The translations under genes and the position numbers were made by a program. DNA of 50,413 nt from Smittium culicis (Eukaryota; Kickxellomycota; Harpellomycetes; Harpellales; Legeriomycetaceae). This document shows, piece by piece, positions 10,906 to 21,232 of the stretch. The first letter of the stretch is position 1, and each line of letters begins with the position of its first letter. Under the pieces are notes generated by a model. The model worked only from the letters and a program-made list of their open reading frames with translations. It had not been told where the DNA came from and made no database searches. The stretch spans positions 1 to 50,413 of the forward strand of contig LSSN01004744.1 of assembly GCA_001970855.1 (NCBI GenBank), read 5' to 3'.

Positions 10906-11979
10906 ATTTTTTTATTCTCTTACACACATTCAAACACACACCTATTTACGTATATTCATATTTTTATTTTTTACTGAAACTACCCTATTTATATTTTTAT
11001 TTCCAAAAATTTCTATTGGTTTACTTATTGCCAAATATGATTACAGTTTGGATTCTCAAAGACTCTTCCCTATTTCATTATCAATACTACTTTCACCTTT
11101 TCTATCATTGTAATTGAATTTTTTTCATCAGTTCTCTTATCTAAATAAGTGAACCTATCTACCTTATAAATTCAGCACCATAATTTTGATATTCCAATCG
11201 GCTCAAAGTTATGCCTAATGTATAAAACGAATAAGCATTGTGCCATTTTCGCTTTAATAATATATTCAGGTCAACACCAGTTTCATTGCTAATATTAGAG
11301 TAAGATTAGGCGAGTGAACATCGCTCTTTGCTTCCAAGTGTCTATTATATTTTATATTAAGGCTTTAATATATAATATTGTTTGAGCTATAAATTATTCC
11401 TTATAAAGTTCAAGGTTATTGGGCTTAAAAAACAATTATTTTCTATAAACGATGAAAATAAGATAAAAAAAATGATAGATTTAGCTTTGTGCAAAGTCTA
11501 TGGTGTCTATTAGTCAGAATTCGTCTAATGAATAGATACAATTCATTTTAGCGTGATCTCATTCGAATAGTGTTAAAATATTGTGGCCAATTATAGTATA
11601 TTAAATGCGAAATTTACTATAAAAAAGTTAAATTTTTGAACAAATAGAAAAAAATTTGCTGATCCAAATTCAAATTTACGCTTTACTAAATATAATAAAA
11701 AAAATTTTTTTTTTTTATTTTACACAAATATATCAAGTTTTTTTTTTTTACAAGCTATTGAAAAAAAATAGCTAGCTGTATGAAAAGTTTCTGATTTATA
11801 GATTTTGCTTAAACGAAAAAAAATTAGCTTACTAAAACCTAATCATAAAATATATCAACATTTAAAATATATACAATACCATTTAGAAACAGGAATACTC
11901 AGCTTTACCATAATTTCGATCCATAATTCTTTAGCCTCTTTCGATCCCTAACGCAACAAAAAATATATTATAATAAACA
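10906..11979. other. Intergenic region Sec9-Rcl1
   Basis: About 1.07 kb. The first 200 bp are pyrimidine-rich 3' flank, and the rest is AT-rich with T and A runs near 11700-11760. No gene, RNA or repeat was recognised. Confidence 0.6.
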
Positions 11980-13396
11980 ATGCTTAAGCCTAAGCAGATC
12001 AAGAAATTTCAAGGTCATTTATATTTCCGCCAGAGAATTGCCATGAGCATTCTTAGCGGAATTCCCGTGAGAATCGACGAAATAAGATCTGATCTAGATA
12101 CCCCAGGTTTACGTGACTATGAAGTCTCGATTTTACAAATAGCTGAAAAATTGACAAATGGATCTGTTATCGATATCAGTTACACAGGTATTTATCTCAC
12201 CGCAAACCATTTACACTATATAATTTAATATACTATTATGCATTTAATTAAAATTATTTCTGATAAATTGTTTGGGAATTATTTTCATTAATTATATTTC
12301 AGTGACTGTTAATTCTCATCAATTTTTCAAATAGTTCCAAAAAAAAAATAACGTAAATATTTGTATACCTTCCTTAATAATGAATAAAAAAAATGTAAAC
12401 TGCTGCAATTCAATAGGTACTTCAATACTACTTAAGCCTGGTGTTATAATCGGTGGAAGAATAACGCACGAGTGCCCAGTTTCGCGTGGTTTAGGCTACT
12501 TTTTAGAATTCATCATATCTTTCTCGCTATTTGCCAAAACACCAGTCGAAGCAAAGCTATTTGGTTTAACTAACAACTCCATAGATATCAGCGTCGACGC
12601 TTTCCGCACAGTAACGCTTCCAATTCTTAAATATTATGCAAAATTCGAATCCGGTCTCGAACTTCAAATCGTTAAAAGAGGGCTGTTCCCAAAAGGTGGA
12701 GGCGAAGTCAAACTCAATTGCCCAATAGTCCCAAACATGCTTGGACCTATCCGCAGCATCACCCCTGGCCTCATATCTAAAATTAGAGGCGTTGCTTACA
12801 GCGCCCGTGTTAACCCCCAATCAACAAACCGCATGGTCGAGCAAGCCCGTGCAGTTCTTGGCCAGTTTTCAAACGACATATACCTCTATACTGATGTATA
12901 CTCTGGTAAAGAGTCTGGACTAAGTCCAGGGTTTGGCATTGTCCTGGTTGCCGAAACAACTTCAAACTGCCTGATTTCGTCCGAACTCTGCGCCGAACCA
13001 TCAAGCCAAAAATCGCAGCAATCCCAAGACCTTGAAGCTAATTCGGAGTCTTTAGACTCGTCATCAAACCAAACCCCTGAAGATATTGGCGCCAAGTGCG
13101 CTTACCAACTCCTAACCGAAATATCAAAATCTGGAACTTGCGACTCGTACCACCAATGGCTATATCTGCTGCTTATGACCCTGAGCTCCGAAGATGTCAG
13201 TAAAGTCAACTTTGGAAAACTAAACAAATTCACCGTTCAATACCTCCGCGACTTGAAAGAATTCTTCAATATCTCCTTCAAAATCGAACCCTCTAATATC
13301 ACTAGACCTAACTCCGACAATCCTAAATCCTCATCCTCAATTAATCTGACTTGCGTCGGTATAGGGTACTCTAACGTCAACAAAAAGAAGACATAA
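11980..13396 (+). CDS. RCL1: RNA 3'-terminal phosphate cyclase-like protein (18S rRNA processing)
   Basis: Exons 11980-12187 and 12417-13396, with a 229-bp intron (GTATTT donor, AATAG acceptor) inside the conserved Y-T-G-T-S block. The product is 395 residues. Family features are the N-terminal KKFQGHLYFRQRIAMSILSG and PGLRDYEVS, then PGVIIGG, the basic-Gly stretch KRGLFPKGGGEVKL, LSPGFGIVLVAET, and a C-terminal YHQWLYLLLMTLSSEDVSKV. These match Rcl1 (about 367 residues in yeast) better than the enzymatic RtcA cyclases. Rcl1 works with Bms1 in the nucleolar small-subunit processome for early pre-rRNA cleavage (family knowledge). The extra length is mainly a Ser/Gln-rich insert at about residues 208-236, between the LVAET block and the GAKCAYQLL helix. 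Codons are more C-ending than in the LPMO gene downstream. Confidence 0.95.
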
Positions 13397-14328
13397 GGCC
13401 ACCCCTAAAAAATCATAATACTAAAATTACCATATATAATTTTTTTTTTTACTTTTAAATAAACCATTCCAATCCCTACCCCCTCCGCACCTTCCTCTCT
13501 CTCTTTTTTTTATTTCTTATATGTATTTGTAGTTTAACTTTCTTCTTGAACCAAAAAATTTTATGAATAAAGCTCTACTGGTATATGCGATTTATAAACC
13601 CATAAATCTGCCACTCACCCATCTTCAATAATGAACCGATTATTACTCTTTCAGATTTTATTACCTCTACCCAATTATACACAATAACCGATTTTTCGCT
13701 TTCTTTCATCTCATGATAAATAGATAGACAAGACTCGTTTCAATATCTCTACTACGCTTTCTTGTCCATTTTTGAGTACACGCTTTTTTCTAAAAAACAA
13801 ATATACTGGCGATGATACAAAGCTATCAGCATTGAAAAAAATATACATTTATACATATTCTGAATTACACTACAATTAATTGGAATAGTGAGGGACTGGT
13901 TTTACGTATATATTAAACTTGGCAATTTCAATATTAAAAAAAAAACACTATTTGTACGAGGCATACTAGAATTAAATATTGCTGAATATAATACCAAACC
14001 AAAAGTATATAAATCGAAATCGAGTTTGAATTACTAAAAAAAAAAAAAGAGAAAACAAAATAACATCAACGAATTAGAGGCCATAAAAACTATGCAATAT
14101 TAATTTTTAGTTTTTACCAAACTTCAGTTTTGCGCTATATTGACAACGTCAATATAAAAAAATTAAAAAACTAGAAAGCGCAGTTTAGCTGTATATCGAT
14201 TAGCCGATTTTTGTTTAATTTATTTTTTTTAGCTCCTAACCAAAACCATAAAACTCGTAAGCATAAATTCACTCAAAATAAGCTTGTGGACCTGCACGTT
14301 TCGTATTTCAAGATTCAGAGGAGCAGAA
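13397..14328. other. Intergenic region Rcl1-Pnk1
   Basis: About 0.93 kb. The first part is pyrimidine-rich, including a Pro-codon-like CCCTACCCCCTCC stretch, and it then becomes AT-rich with an A run at 14036-14048. An imperfect palindrome around GACAACGTCAATATA (14141-14155) is too short to name. No gene seen. Confidence 0.55.
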
Positions 14329-16738
14329 ATGGCTAAAAGGCAGATGAATTTAGAGATGTTCTCAACTAAAAAAAGGGCAAAACCCGAAATTATTGAAGAT
14401 TTAGATGGCGAAAACAGCATAAGATGGTACGAAGACGCGAATTTGTTAGTTGGGACGTTTGGGACTCCACAGACAAGCGAGAAAGTGGCGGCGTTTGACT
14501 TGGTAATTATATACTTTGGCTATACTTTGTAGGTTTTCTACAACATATTTGGTAATAATCTTTTATAATTTTTTTACGCTTTGATTTTTTTTAGGACGAT
14601 ACTATAATTAGGGTCAAGAGCAAGTACAAATTCGCCAAAGACGAATTTGACTGGGCCTTCAAGTTCTCAAACGTGATCAAGAAGCTAAATGACTTGTATA
14701 ATCAAGGGTTAGTATTATTCATCTTTATCTTTTTGATTTTACTATTTATTTCTAAATAATTTATTCATATTTTGTAAAATTAAAGGTATCATATTTCGAT
14801 CTTAAGTAACCAAAAGGGATTATATATCGAAGAAGGAGGGAAAAATCCAAAAAAAGAAATGAAAAGAAATCAGCTCAAGAAGAAAATAGAAATGATTTCG
14901 CGTGAGGTAAAGTCTTTTATATATTTATAAAAACGCTGGCATTTTTGCATCAACAGCAAAATAAAAATTACAATAATCTTACTTTTCCTAAACTATGTAT
15001 CAATTAAAAAAATTTTATAAACTGCAATTCTTGTTACTGTATCTTAAACTATACATTTTCAGCTCAAATTTCCATTCTTCTTTTTTGGAGCCAAAAACGA
15101 AGACTTTTTCAGAAAACCAAGGATGGGAATGTGGTACTTGATGGCGGTTTATGCCAATGGTGGCCAGAAAATAAGTAACCCTTATATATCCTATATTATA
15201 TCTTATTAGCTTTATTTATTTTTTCTTTTGCATGTCAAATGTTTTCCAAGAGCTCCAATTCAAAATATTATCAAACATTACTAACTCAGTTTAGTAATTT
15301 TAAGCATATTGTTATATAAATAAAAATAGATCTAGGCGAAAGCTACTATGTCGGCGATGCGCTAGGAAGAGGAGATGGATGGGCTCCTGGAGCAAGTAAA
15401 GACCATTCTGACTGTGATTTGTAAGTTTAGACCTTTAGCTTATATTATTTGCTTAAAAGATCATATAAATATATCGCTATTTAGTTACTGGCGCTTGTTT
15501 TTTATATGGTGTCTGATGCATTTTTAATTTTTTAGAAAACTGGCACTTAATGTTGGAGTAAAAATTTACAGCCCTGAAGAGTTTTTTGAAAACGGGTTCA
15601 AAGCTTCAAAAATCAAGTACCCGAAGCACGCAATAGAAACAGCTACAGAATTCAAGGGTAAATTCTTGATAAAAAACAACTTTTCTTATTCGTCCGCAAG
15701 TTTTAGCATTTTTTGTTGTTCTGTCATCTTGGCTATTGATAATTTAATATGGCATATTAAATACCAATATTTTTTGATATTTAATAGAGAGTATTTCGGA
15801 TGATTATGATGGAGACGAAACTGATTTTTTTGCTACTGTAAAGAAGAGTATGGAGGATGAGCCTGATAGGAGAATAGTTGTTATCATGGTAGGTTCACCA
15901 GCAACCGGAAAGTCGACGTTTGTACAGAAAAGACTTGTTGACGAACTTGGGTTCGTCCGCATCAACCAGGTAAGATAATTTCTTATAGAGGATTAATTAA
16001 ATTATTTTTATTAAATCTTTAACTACTATCTTTAATTTCCAGCTGTCCTTAATCAATGTCGCTTATTATATTCTTAAGCTTCTAAACCTAACAAATTAAT
16101 TTTTATTGCGCATTGTGTATTTTTAGGATACATTGAAAACAAACAAGAAATGCCAAGATTTGTTGGTAGAGAGTTTGGAATCTTCGAAGAACGCAGTTAT
16201 TGGTAACAGAGAATTTACACCATCTGGTTTTAATATGATTTGCAAATACAAGTTAGAAGTATTCATTTAATCTTTCTAATGTGTTGGCTATCTAAACTTA
16301 GATAATACAAACCCGGGGAGATTTGTAAGATCGGGTTTCATACAACTGGCGGCAAAACATAATTGCTTGATTTTAGCGGCACATAGATGTGCATCACCAG
16401 AGCTAGTTTCTCACAACAATAGCTTTAGGGCAGTATTCAATCAAGGAAAAAGCCTTCTGAAATGGCTGACCTTCACGCGAGGCGATAGCAGCGACGAAAA
16501 GTCCAAACCAGAATTCTGTTCAATGAACCCTGAGCTCAAAGACACCAAGCTAGACGAACTGGTTAGCTCATTGCCAGCACCCGGGAACCATGTTTCAAGA
16601 ATAGTTTTCAACACTTTCAATAGTAGGTTCGAGTTTCCAGATAAAAGCGAAGGGCTGCATGGTGTTTATTTCTGCCCATTCATGCCCACATTTGGCGATA
16701 ATCCTGAAAATGACACCATTTACAAACTGTTCTTGTAG
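14329..16738 (+). CDS. pnk1: Bifunctional polynucleotide 3'-phosphatase/5'-kinase (Pnk1/PNKP)
   Basis: Nine exons: 14329-14502, 14595-14707, 14786-14906, 15063-15174, 15330-15420, 15536-15657, 15788-15969, 16127-16202, 16302-16738. All introns are GT-AG, 78-157 bp, and the frame is kept throughout; the product is 475 residues. The HAD phosphatase half has AAFDLDDTIIRVKS (nucleophile motif), ISILSNQKG, KPRMGMW and YYVGDALGR. The kinase half has P-loop GSPATGKST, then RINQDT and NTNPG, and the C-terminal GVYFCPFMP. There is no N-terminal FHA domain, as in fission yeast Pnk1 (about 420 residues) and unlike human PNKP. The enzyme makes 3'-OH/5'-phosphate ends for single- and double-strand break repair in the nucleus (family knowledge). 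Intron 1 cuts the catalytic DxDxT motif between DL and DDT. The residue after the second Asp is Asp instead of the usual Gly. The ATG at 14329 is the first in the frame. Confidence 0.94.
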
Positions 16739-17380
16739 AATTTTCTTTCAATTCCTTGGTTAGTGGTTTATTTATATGGTAATATTGAGAATTGTAGTGG
16801 GATAAAATTCGGAACAAATTTACCTTTTTTTTTAATGTAGAAATCTAGTATAAACCCAACTTCAATATACATATACGCTGTATGTCTCCCCTCATCTGCT
16901 TTTCAAGTCACTAAAAAATTATAAATACAGACTATTATTTTCTTGCTTATAATTTTTGCTTTTTTTTTTCCACATCTACGTGTTAATTTTTTGAGCGAAT
17001 ATTAAATCCCGATTTACAATTTCATATTTTTTAGCGTTTTGTAATTGATGGTATACTATTGGTTGAATTACCAAAGCTATCCAATTGAGAATGCATGATA
17101 GATATTATATTCCGTGAGTCAATTATCTATTGGTTATAAGTATTATAGCATCGTATAGCGAAATATTTTATAATTGTGCAAAAGTCCTCAAGATTCAGCC
17201 TTTTTTTTTTTATGAAGTGATAAAGATTTTGTATTTATTTTCTTTGGTGGATGGAATTGAATAATTTTATATTTTTTTATCTTGGTGTTTTTTGGTTGAC
17301 GGGAATTTTTATTTGCTTTACTAATAACTCTATAACGCAAATTATATTTATTCGAATCGAAACATTAGACAGCTTAATAA
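16739..17380. other. 3' flank of Pnk1, AT-rich
   Basis: AT-rich with T runs. A 77-codon frame at 17251-17484 starts with ATG but is hydrophobic low complexity without a family signature, so I do not call it. Confidence 0.5.
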
Positions 17381-18400
17381 GCGAGGATATGGCATACTTT
17401 TGTCAGGGGAGTTTGTGTTGTTTTATAATTCGGGAACTTGCTTTTGCTAGCGTAATAAAAAGATGTGCCAATTGGCTGAACTGATTCATATTCTTTGGCG
17501 CATCTTAGTAATGATGGGATAAAAATGCGTTGTATATTAGGGGCGATTATGTTCGGCATCTTTCATGAATGGCGCAGTATTTATGTTTATATCAAACGGG
17601 ACCAGCAATATTCAATAAGGAAATAGTATTATCGAAAGATTATATAATTATTTAGGCGCTAAAGCCTTAAATCAAATAGAAAATAGTTATGTGAATCGCC
17701 ACGCGAATCAAAGAATAATAAAAAATTTTCCAGCATGAGCTTCCTGAAAAAGAGGTTATCTGAAAAAATATCTCGGCCATAAAGTGCCTTATTATACGTA
17801 AGTGATATTGAAGCTCTAAACAAAAAAATTTAGACAATTCCACACAATAATCTTATCCATGAAAAATTTATGGATGACAAATATTGATATATGGAGGCTA
17901 TATTTGAGCTGTGAGCATTACAGAGCCTGTTTGAATATTGCGCTTATAATATCAATATTAAAAGTACGGATATTAAAAATGAAACTTAATAGTCTTGGAA
18001 TTAGCGTTGCTGGGTTTAATTAATGCCTTTTTTAGGGAATAGTATAGCCATCTAAAAAGCAGGTCCCTTTTCATAGCTACTTTGGCCTAGCTGCTGATAT
18101 GTTGTTGCAATTAATAGCTATTTTGATGCAAATACTGCTGGATTTATAGGGACAAATTAACAGCGTATAAATATGCAAATCCCATCGCCCCTATACTCTG
18201 CCTAGGTACTTACCTGCTAACAGTTTCGCGCCACAATCACTTAAGAATTGAGAGCGAGCGTGTGCTTGACCAGTTAGCTATAAGTAAGTTCCCATCGATT
18301 TGGCTGGCAATATCAGAACAATGGTTCTGATTTTCTCGCATTTCCCATCCTTCGACTTTCCTGCAAATTTAGTCAATGAGCACCAAACTCCCTTACAACC
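17381..18400. other. Gene-free island of higher GC and complexity
   Basis: About 1 kb with visibly higher GC than its flanks and few homopolymers. It resembles decayed coding sequence or a non-coding RNA locus. On the minus strand, 18398-18190 is open except for one stop and includes KFAGKSKDGKCEKIRTIVLI; a perfect donor-like CAG/GTAAGTA lies at 18207-18217 on that strand. I could not join exons into a known protein or recognise an RNA family. Confidence 0.4.
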
Positions 18401-19090
18401 AAACTTTTTGAAAATTAAAACTTGGATTAAAAAACTTTAAAAGTTTAATTTTGAAAATGCTTAGAAAATAAGCGAGATGTAAAACGCAAATAATGTATTG
18501 GCCAGGTTTTTTTGCTGACAAAAAAAAAAAAACACTCAGCTTATCACGAATGCTGATTCGTAGAAACTTATAAATCGCCATTTTTATCTTACGCTACTAT
18601 TAATAGAGCTTATATACTGCGAAAATAATAGACGGGATTATAGCGCTGCCCTAAATAAGGAATATATTCGCCAGATAAAAAATGCAATAAAATAAAGTAA
18701 AATATAAAAAAATTCATCCAAACATACACAGAATTCATAAAATAGGCGACCGTAAAAAAATTACAAAAAAAAAAGCCGTTTGGTTGCCTCAAATTTTAGT
18801 TTCGTTGCATATCTCATTTTCTCCTTATTTCCATTTTTTTTTTTTTGATTTAAAATACCAACATTCCTATTTTACCCGATTTCTACACTTGGCTGCATTA
18901 CTAATTCATTATCCATTCAATACACTCCTTCTCTAATTTTCCTGCCCCAAATTCATAACTTTCATATTTATTTCTTCAAAATTCCTAATTTTGTTACCAT
19001 ATCACTCCATTAAATTCACGAACCTTCATCGCACTTTCATAGTTACTTGCTGCCGAAATATTATTAAAAAAAATCATCAATCTACATATA
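18401..19090. other. 5' flank of the unrecognised helical-protein gene
   Basis: AT-rich to about 18800, then a pyrimidine-rich plus strand (18800-19060) leading into the ATG at 19091. The CT-rich leader is a common fungal promoter feature. No separate gene seen. Confidence 0.5.
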
Positions 19091-20556
19091 ATGAACATTC
19101 ATATAGAACATCTGAAAGAATTCAGGGAAGGCGAAATTCCTGATCTAGAACTCTATTCACTATTGATTTCACAATGCTTTAAGAGCTTCAGAGACGCTAT
19201 ATTCCCCGTCAGAACCACCCTATATCAAGAATACTTCCTAGAAACAAGCATTGAAACCCTAAAAGCCAACTGGTCTATCTTTGCAAACTCTATCAAATCG
19301 TGTGCTATTGTCAATAACTCTGTCATCGATCCCATTTGCAATAAAATTATTGAAACATTCAAAAGACTTTCTGAAAACCGTATCAACTCACAAGAATCGA
19401 TCATAAACTTAACTAGCCTAATAAAATTCATCGAAAAAATTCTAGACAATACTGTCTTCTGCTACAGCTCCTTCTCTAGTATAAACGATAAACTACTCTC
19501 GATATCTTACGAGGCTCCCGAAGCCGCTCAAAAAGCTCTAGAAGCCGGAAATCGTATTTTACCTCTCATTAACTTTACTTTTATCCCCCCCCCTCTCTCA
19601 CCCTTTTTAATTAACATTTAATTCTTTCATTTACTTCTGTTTATTTCTCACACCCATGCGCTTCCAATAATCTTTTAATTAACGCTTATTTACTTGTAAT
19701 CATAGGTGGTATTGCTAGAGACATTAATGAACTAAACGAAAGAATCGAAACTCTAGCCAATCCATTTGGGAAATTAGTTTTACAGTCCAAGCTAATAATG
19801 GAATTTTGGGAAAAAACCATTCAAGGGCTCACACTAACAATAGAATTCTACAAAACTAATAGCAAAGACATTGATTTCTTTGTCAATTTCGAAAACCCAA
19901 AAAAGCAAAACTTTAAAATGATTCATACTGGTACAAATAACCCGATGGCTAGCATAAAATCGCCCATCACCCCCTCTCCCGTCAGTATCCCTTCTCCATT
20001 AGAAGAGCCGATAACTCAGACAAGATCTTTCTTCAGCTTCTTCTCCAAAAAACCCGAACCTTCCAGTATAGAAAAGGAAATAGAACGCCGAAAGACTGAA
20101 AAATTCAATTTGAGAAACAAGTACAAAGCCGCTCTAACAATAAATGAAACTTACTCTAATTATGGTACAAACCAATTCACCCGTAATCGCTCTGACAGCA
20201 CTTCAACCGTCCGCAATAGCATCACCGTTGGCGATTTGTCACTCAGCAACTACTTAGCCAATGGCGGTAATACCGGAAATAACAAGTCTTCAATTGACAG
20301 GAGTAGCAAGCAATCTATATCCATCGTTGTTCCTGGAAAAAAATCTTTCTCACTATCTACCCAAGAATCTGAAATTAAAACTAGCCCTTATATTTCAAAC
20401 TCTTTGACCAGAGCTAGTAAAGACTCCTCTAGAACCATCATCCCAGTTCCAACTGACTCCATTTACTGGATTGCTAAAAAGTGGGGCTCCGTCTCCTCAA
20501 GTAACAACGAATTCGTTGACAATACCATCCAACTATTGGAAGAATACTTGAAATAA
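19091..20556 (+). CDS. Unrecognised two-exon, mostly helical protein
   Basis: Exons 19091-19553 and 19706-20556, with a 152-bp intron (GTATTT donor, CATAG acceptor, phase 1). The product is 437 residues. The splice joins ALEAGN to RGIARDINELNERIETL and removes the Pro-rich run-on and stop of the unspliced reading. Residues 1-210 look like a bundle of amphipathic helices (FRDAIFPVRTTLYQEYF, TLKANWSIFANSIKSC). Residues about 225-410 are Ser/Pro/Asn-rich and probably disordered, with FFSFFSKKPEP followed by a charged IEKEIERRKTEKF helix. The C-terminus ends in another helix, NEFVDNTIQLLEEYLK. There are no signal peptide or membrane spans. The layout (folded helical N-terminus, disordered Ser-rich middle) recalls BAR-type or trafficking adaptors, but no diagnostic motif supports that. 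Function unknown. Confidence 0.8.
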
Positions 20557-21035
20557 TCGCATATAATTTTTATTTTCTAGTTCTTGCCCTCTTAAACTTC
20601 TTTTTCTATTTTTATTAGTATTCTACTAGCTTTAACTACTTTATCATTTACCCTCTATCTCACTCTTTTCACTCTCAAATTATCAATAAAAATAATTATT
20701 ATCATACTACTTGTCTAGTTCTATACTTTTTAACCCATTTTCCTATAATTAATGATTCCCAAACCCACATCTGTCGAAAATCGTCCAGTATAATACACTT
20801 CAAAACATAACTAACAATTATTAATGATTTTACAAACAACCATTTATTCATAACCCAGAATACAAAATTATCCAACTATTCCAATCTTTTTTTCTCTAAC
20901 GGTATATCTTAAATCACATTTCATGCTTATCTATATAACTATTAATATTCTTTTTACTAGTAAATAAAATATTTTATATTCCTTATTATAATTAATATCT
21001 CATAGACAAAGTTTAAACGTACTAGTATAATATTA
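20557..21035. other. 3' flank, AT-rich, no gene
   Basis: Pyrimidine-rich then AT-rich sequence up to the next MITE. AATAAA-like strings at 20694-20699 could serve in 3' end formation. Nothing else seen. Confidence 0.45.
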
Positions 21036-21232
21036 TTAACCCTTTCCCGTCCAACGCTCTTTAAAAAAATCAATTTTATGATTCGTTTATGGTTTATAAG
21101 CAAATTTATTATTTGCTATTATTATAAGATAAACCAATATTTCTTAAGGCCTCGGAATTAAAGTATTTTAATTGAACGCTGTTGGCTATATCTGGGTGGC
21201 CAAAAATAGTCTACCACCCGTGAAAGGGTTAA
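21036..21232 (+). mobile_element. TTAA-flanked MITE, copy 3 (least decayed)
   Basis: The element spans 21040-21228 (189 bp) with TTAA at 21036-21039 and 21229-21232. The left end is CCCTTTCCCGTCCAACGCTC. The right end, reversed, is CCCTTTCACGGGTGGTAGAC. Both ends and both target duplications are intact, and the internal blocks (TTTATGATTCGTTTATGG, GGCCTCGGAATTAAA, GTTGGCTATATCTGGGTGGC) are closest to the shared sequence of the other copies. This is the best reference copy in the window. Opposite orientation to copies 1 and 2. Confidence 0.88.

Noticed and set aside
14284..14328. Longer N-terminus for Pnk1
   Set aside because: The extension has no ATG (it would begin at TTG); the first ATG is at 14329.
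17251..17559. Opposing 77- and 61-codon ORFs
   Set aside because: They overlap each other on opposite strands, show no conserved motif, and no splice partners could be joined.
18207..18216. U1 snRNA 5' end (TACTTACCTG)
   Set aside because: The preceding base is wrong, and no following U1 stem-loops or Sm site are visible; on the other strand it is simply a consensus splice donor.
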